From the NCBI GenBank assembly GCA_014727915.1, contig WJMO01000012.1:1-39489 (forward strand): a DNA stretch of 39,489 bases, written 5' to 3'. This DNA is from Candidatus Altarchaeales archaeon. Lineage in GTDB: Archaea > Altiarchaeota > Altiarchaeia > IMC4 > SCGC-AAA252-I15. The notes beneath the pieces are model-generated. The model was not told the DNA's origin and did no database searches. It saw nothing but the letters and a program-made list of their open reading frames with translations. The translations under genes were made by a program, and so were the position numbers. Positions 36,034-39,489 of this stretch are shown here, one piece after another (within the stretch, counting starts at the first letter, position 1; each line of letters opens with the position of its first letter).

Positions 36034-36082
36034 CGCCTTTTATTGGTGGAATCAGCTTTTATTAACTCATATCCGTTTAAAG

Positions 36083-37048
36083 ATGGGTTTGGGTAATAAG
36101 TCGGTCCTTGTGGCTGGCGGGGCGGGTTTCATCGGCAGCCATATTGTGGACAGGCTCGCGGTAGAAGGTCTTGAATCCTTGGTTGTGGTGGATAATCTCT
36201 TTTTAGGAAGCGTTGATAACCTCATGGAGGCTAGAAGCCAGTTTCCGGAACTGGTTTTCTACGAAGAGGACGCGTCCGACCCCGGTACCATGCGTGACAT
36301 AATGGAAAGACATGGTGTTGATGTGGTTTTCGACCTTGCGGTCATTCCTTTGCCAGCATCCCATACTAGGCCCAGATGGGTGTTCGAGCAAAACGTAGGC
36401 GTCACGCTCACTCTGTGCGAACTAGCGGTCGGGGGCGCATATGATACTCTGATACACTTCTCGTCTTCTGAGGTTTACGGGACCTGCGAGTATGAGCCCA
36501 TGGACGAGGAGCACCCTCTGAAGGGGATGACTCCTTACGCTGCGAGCAAGATAGCGTCCGACCAGCTTGTATTCTCATATGATAGGACATTCGGTTTGGA
36601 TGCTTCCATAGTCCGCCCTTTCAACAACTTCGGGCCGAGGCAGAACGATGGTAGCTATGCTGGTGTCATACCCCTGACGATCAAGAGGATATTGAACAAT
36701 GAGCCCCCGGTTATATATGGTAGTGGGATGCAGACCAGGGACTACCTCTATGTCACTGATACTGCGGACTCAGCGGTCGACATATACAACTCTAGGAAGA
36801 CACGGGGCAAGGCGTTGAACATAGCAAGCGGGAAGGAGATATCGATTGCGAGTGTTATCGGTTTGATCAGTGAGTATATGGGATGTGAGAAGCCAATCGT
36901 GCGGGAACCTGAGAGGCCGGGGGATGTGAGACGACATATTGCAAACATATTCCTTGCTAAGGACCTGATAGGCTTCAAACCTTCGGTGAGCTTTGAGGAA
37001 GGTCTACGGAGAACTGTGGATTGGTACGTTCAGAGAGCGAAAAAATAG
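36083..37048 (+). CDS. NAD-dependent sugar-nucleotide epimerase/dehydratase
   Basis: 321 residues, extended SDR family. VAGGAGFIGSHIVD is the NAD loop, HFSSSEVYGT and YAASK give the Ser and Tyr-x3-Lys catalytic residues, and RPFNNFGPRQ the nucleotide-sugar part. It could be a UDP-sugar 4-epimerase or dTDP-glucose 4,6-dehydratase type; the substrate is not decided. ATG 36083 is used, with CTTTTATTAAC about 24 nt upstream; the frame is open earlier (35999) but overlaps the helicase. Supplies a sugar nucleotide for the adjacent glycan genes. Confidence 0.9.
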   Translation: MGLGNKSVLVAGGAGFIGSHIVDRLAVEGLESLVVVDNLFLGSVDNLMEARSQFPELVFYEEDASDPGTMRDIMERHGVDVVFDLAVIPLPASHTRPRWVFEQNVGVTLTLCELAVGGAYDTLIHFSSSEVYGTCEYEPMDEEHPLKGMTPYAASKIASDQLVFSYDRTFGLDASIVRPFNNFGPRQNDGSYAGVIPLTIKRILNNEPPVIYGSGMQTRDYLYVTDTADSAVDIYNSRKTRGKALNIASGKEISIASVIGLISEYMGCEKPIVREPERPGDVRRHIANIFLAKDLIGFKPSVSFEEGLRRTVDWYVQRAKK

Positions 37049-37056
37049 CCTGGCTC

Positions 37057-37929
37057 CTATGCTCTGATTTTTCCCGTGTATACCTCTTCGGCCGGGCCGA
37101 TTAGGTAGACTTCCTTGATGTCCCTGCCGTTGGTTTCCAGCTCTACTTTCACGTCTCCACCGCGGGCGTGAAAGCGTATGGGCTTGTCTGGGTCTGCCTT
37201 CTTGTTCAGCACCGCCGCGACCGCGCTGGCGCATATTCCCGTGCCGCATCCCAGGGTCTCGTCCTCGACTCCCCGTTCATAGGTCCTTATCCTGAACTCG
37301 TTTTCGCCCTGCTCTTCCACGAAGTGGACGTTCACGCCGTTAGGGAAAAGGTTTCCGTAGTGCCTTATCCTCGGTCCTATGGTCTTCAGGTCGACTTCTT
37401 CCAGGTCTCCGTAGAATATGATGGCGTGGGGGTTGCCCATCCCCACAGATGTTATGTTGTACTCGAACCCGTGTATCATGATCTTCTCGTCTATCAGGGT
37501 GCCTTTGGGGTCTCCCGCCACCTGTGCCTCGCCCCTCTTCACCTGTGGTGCGCCCATGTTTACCCTGACTTCGACCACGACGTCCTCCAGGACCTCCAGA
37601 TCCAATGTTTTAGTCCCTGCGAGTGTTTCGGCTTCTATGTGCCGTTCTCCTATGAGCTTGTGCTCGTAAACGTATTTCGCGAGGCAGCGTATCCCGTTCC
37701 CGCACATCTCCGCCCTGCTGCCGTCGGGGTTGTAGAACACGAAGTTCACGTCCGCAGTCTTTGACTTCTGCACGAATATGAGGCCGTCGGCTCCAACCCC
37801 AAAATGTCGGGCGCAGACTCGCCTCACGAAACCCTCCTTTTCACCTGTAGGGACTACTTCTCCGTTCCACTCGTCCACGACTACGAAGTCGTTTCCGGTG
37901 CCTTGCATCTTCGTGAACTTGACTTCCAT
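37057..37929 (-). CDS. dapF: Diaminopimelate epimerase
   Basis: 290 residues. MQGTGNDFVVVD, MCGNGIRCLA (first active-site Cys) and ETLGCGTGICASA (second Cys) are the full DapF signature; both catalytic cysteines are present. It interconverts LL- and meso-diaminopimelate on the way to lysine, with no cofactor. A standard gene apart from standing between glycan genes on both sides. TATTTAAAC (37956-37964) upstream. Confidence 0.98.
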   Translation of the reverse strand: MEVKFTKMQGTGNDFVVVDEWNGEVVPTGEKEGFVRRVCARHFGVGADGLIFVQKSKTADVNFVFYNPDGSRAEMCGNGIRCLAKYVYEHKLIGERHIEAETLAGTKTLDLEVLEDVVVEVRVNMGAPQVKRGEAQVAGDPKGTLIDEKIMIHGFEYNITSVGMGNPHAIIFYGDLEEVDLKTIGPRIRHYGNLFPNGVNVHFVEEQGENEFRIRTYERGVEDETLGCGTGICASAVAAVLNKKADPDKPIRFHARGGDVKVELETNGRDIKEVYLIGPAEEVYTGKIRA

Positions 37930-38045
37930 AACCCTCTCTTATTAACTTATACGCCTATTTAAACGTTTTTTGGCGTGTCTTGTACTTCTTGGGGCTTTAT
38001 GGCCCGCGCTTCCTGGCTTATGGGCGGGGCTTAATACCCTTCTCT

Positions 38046-38615
38046 TCAATTCCTGTCCCTCAATTTCTTAGCAGGGTTTCCCGCAAATACGGTGTATGGT
38101 GGGACGTCCTTCGTGACTACGGATCCTGCGCCCACTATCGACCCTTCACCTACTGTCACTCCAGGCAATATGATGGCTCCGATGCCTATGTCGCACCCAC
38201 GCTCTATCTTAACTGGTTCGTATTCCAGATCGCAGAATCTGATCGGCGCTGACCTTTCGCCTTCGCGGTGTTGGGCTGTGAGGATGTTCACTCTGGGCGC
38301 AATCCCGACCTCTTCCCCGATGGTCAATCCGCCTCCGCTATGCAGGAAACAACATTGTCCGATCCATGTGCTGTCCCCTATTATCATCCGGTTATTGTGG
38401 TATCCCTTGAGGATCGTATTGTGGCCTATGTAGACGTTTTCCCCCAGGTCTATGTTCTCGGGGTGGAAAGCCAAGACTCCGCATTCGATGACAACGTTCT
38501 TGCCAATACTGCTAAAATCCTCCAAGCTAAAACTCCCGTCTCCATGTGACCTGCTTTCTTTTCGTTTTACTGTTTCTGCCTGTTCCATATTGTCCTGCCT
38601 TGCATGTCTGCGCAT
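38046..38615 (-). CDS. Left-handed beta-helix (hexapeptide) acyltransferase
   Basis: 189 residues. From about residue 38, repeated hexapeptide steps (IGKNVVIECG, IDLGENVYIGHN, MIIGDSTWIGQC, LTIGEEVGIAP, IGIGAIILPGVTVGEGSIVGAGSVVTKD) form the beta-helix of WbbJ/NodL/MaaT-type acetyltransferases; ILTAQHRE carries the active-site His and FAGNPAKKLRD the C-terminal motif. Acetyl-CoA-dependent modification of a sugar or glycan is expected. Start ATG 38615 or 38588 (second Met). Confidence 0.92.
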   Translation of the reverse strand: MRRHARQDNMEQAETVKRKESRSHGDGSFSLEDFSSIGKNVVIECGVLAFHPENIDLGENVYIGHNTILKGYHNNRMIIGDSTWIGQCCFLHSGGGLTIGEEVGIAPRVNILTAQHREGERSAPIRFCDLEYEPVKIERGCDIGIGAIILPGVTVGEGSIVGAGSVVTKDVPPYTVFAGNPAKKLRDRN

Positions 38616-38673
38616 CTCTGATTATATTACTCCCTACTCGAATAATAAATTGTCTAATTCGGAGGTGAGTGCC
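38616..38673. promoter_or_regulatory. Divergent promoter and Shine-Dalgarno for the last gene
   Basis: AATTTATTATT on the minus strand (38641-38651) lies about 31 nt before ATG 38615. For the plus gene GATTATATTAC (38618-38628) would give a short leader carrying GGAGGTGA (38661-38668), a near-perfect match to the 16S rRNA tail. The GTG at 38665 lies inside that site. Confidence 0.5.
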
Positions 38674-39489
38674 ATTAGGGTTTTGGAGGTCACGACGTCA
38701 TATCCACGTTTCAAGGGTGACTGGCCTGGAGTTTTCATATTCAGGTTGGACAGGGAGCTAGTGAGGCGTGGGAATGAAGTTCTTGTTCTGGCTCCGGGCA
38801 CTATGGGCAGCCCCGAGCATGAGGTGCTCGATGGTGTTGAAATAAGGCGATTCCCGTATTTCTTCCCTAAAAGGCTGCAGCAGCTGGCTTACGGCGGAGG
38901 CATCCCGAACAACCTGGGGAAAAAACCCTGGACTTTCCTCCAGATACCCCTGCTTCTCATGTCCTTTGCGTTTAACATGGTCCGTTACGGCAGAAAGGCG
39001 GACATAATACACTGCCACTGGATACCTCTGGGGTTCATTGGCGTAGTCACAAGGCCTTTGCATGGTAGGCATGTAGTTCTCACGCCATGGGGTTCGGATT
39101 ACCGTGACCTCCCCGCTTTCTTCTGCAAGTTCGTGCTTGAAAACTCTGACATGGTGATCAGCACCGCCACTGAGACTGAAAAGTATCTGGGCAAGCTGGG
39201 CTTTCAAGACTATGAGACTGTTCGCACTCCCGTTGACGAGGACGAGTTCAATCCTGATGTCGATAGTCGGGGCATAGCGGAGGAGTTCGGCCTCGGCGAT
39301 GAGAAGGTTGTGGTCTTTGTGGGAAGGCTGAATGAGTTCAAGGACCCGATGACGTTTGTCGAAGCGGCAGCACTGGTTCTTGGCAGGAGGAATGATGTCC
39401 GGTTCATAGTTGTTGGCGATGGTGAGATGAAGCAGGATTTGTTGTCATATGCCGACGGCTGTGGGCTTGGGGATGGCATAATATTCACC
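38665..39489 (+). CDS. GT4-type glycosyltransferase (3' end outside window)
   Basis: 275 codons are open to the right edge. RVLEVTTSYPRFKGDWPG, DIIHCHWIPLGF, VVLTPWGSDYRDL and KVVVFVGRLNEFKDPMTF are those of a GT4 GT-B enzyme; the window ends before the E-x7-E site. The outer start is GTG 38665, but it lies within the Shine-Dalgarno; ATT 38674, five nt after it, gives the usual RVLEVTTSYP N-terminus and is my preferred start (see findings). Belongs with the epimerase and acyltransferase as a second glycan patch. Confidence 0.85.
   Translation, partial: MSAIRVLEVTTSYPRFKGDWPGVFIFRLDRELVRRGNEVLVLAPGTMGSPEHEVLDGVEIRRFPYFFPKRLQQLAYGGGIPNNLGKKPWTFLQIPLLLMSFAFNMVRYGRKADIIHCHWIPLGFIGVVTRPLHGRHVVLTPWGSDYRDLPAFFCKFVLENSDMVISTATETEKYLGKLGFQDYETVRTPVDEDEFNPDVDSRGIAEEFGLGDEKVVVFVGRLNEFKDPMTFVEAAALVLGRRNDVRFIVVGDGEMKQDLLSYADGCGLGDGIIFT

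Noticed and set aside
37930..38045. Possible second structured RNA between dapF and the acyltransferase
   Set aside because: Only weak GC-rich pairings (GGGC/GCCC, CCCGC/GCGGG) of 4-5 bp that compete with one another; the dapF promoter explains the AT-rich part.

Overview
The window reads as a chromosome segment of an archaeon. Most genes carry an AT-rich TATA-like element 24-31 nt before the start codon, which fits leaderless archaeal transcripts; only a few have a Shine-Dalgarno sequence. The gene content agrees: an Lhr-type helicase with an archaeal metallophosphoesterase, an XPD/Rad3-type helicase, ScpA and ScpB, a HemK2-type release-factor methyltransferase, a dolichol-phosphate-sugar-synthase-like GT2, and LemA/HtpX/DUF2207 membrane proteins. 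A bacterial-type phosphorylating GAPDH and Thr-rich linkers in secreted proteins hint at a DPANN or Altiarchaeota-like lineage, but that placement is a guess. No tRNA or rRNA gene, insertion sequence or CRISPR array was seen.

Region 1 (1-818) is the end of a secreted protein made of tandem eight-cysteine modules joined by Thr/Pro linkers. Region 2 (849-13326) is a surface-glycan island: a GT-C-like membrane enzyme, an AsnB-type amidotransferase, two alkaline-phosphatase-superfamily enzymes with Thr nucleophiles, three GT4 glycosyltransferases, a GT2, a methyltransferase and a small membrane protein. They lie in two converging transcription units plus a divergent pair. A second glycan patch at the right edge (36083-39489) holds a sugar-nucleotide epimerase, a hexapeptide acyltransferase and a truncated GT4, with dapF between them.

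Region 3 (13363-20185) is metabolism and housekeeping: Nudix hydrolase, an unknown protein, an HDAC-family deacetylase, GAPDH, a methyltransferase, ScpA, a possible SecB-like protein, a zinc-knuckle protein and a LeuA/homocitrate-synthase-family enzyme. Region 4 (20208-24787) has the phosphoesterase and Lhr, then a 345-nt stretch without protein genes holding a strong candidate structured RNA (about 23771-23889) with its own TATA box, then a TIM-barrel isomerase.

Region 5 (24813-30376) is a membrane and envelope block on the minus strand: ScpB, DUF2207, a twin-arginine-like small protein, LemA, HtpX and a Tat-exported trypsin-fold protein whose catalytic Asp and Ser are both lost. Region 6 (30414-36033) has an unknown protein, an FG-GAP surface protein, the HemK2-like methyltransferase, an unknown protein and the XPD-like helicase.

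The points most worth a second look are the structured RNA, the eight-cysteine module family, the pseudoprotease within the LemA/HtpX/DUF2207 block, a possible ATT start codon, and compact divergent promoters in which each gene's TATA box abuts the other gene's start codon.
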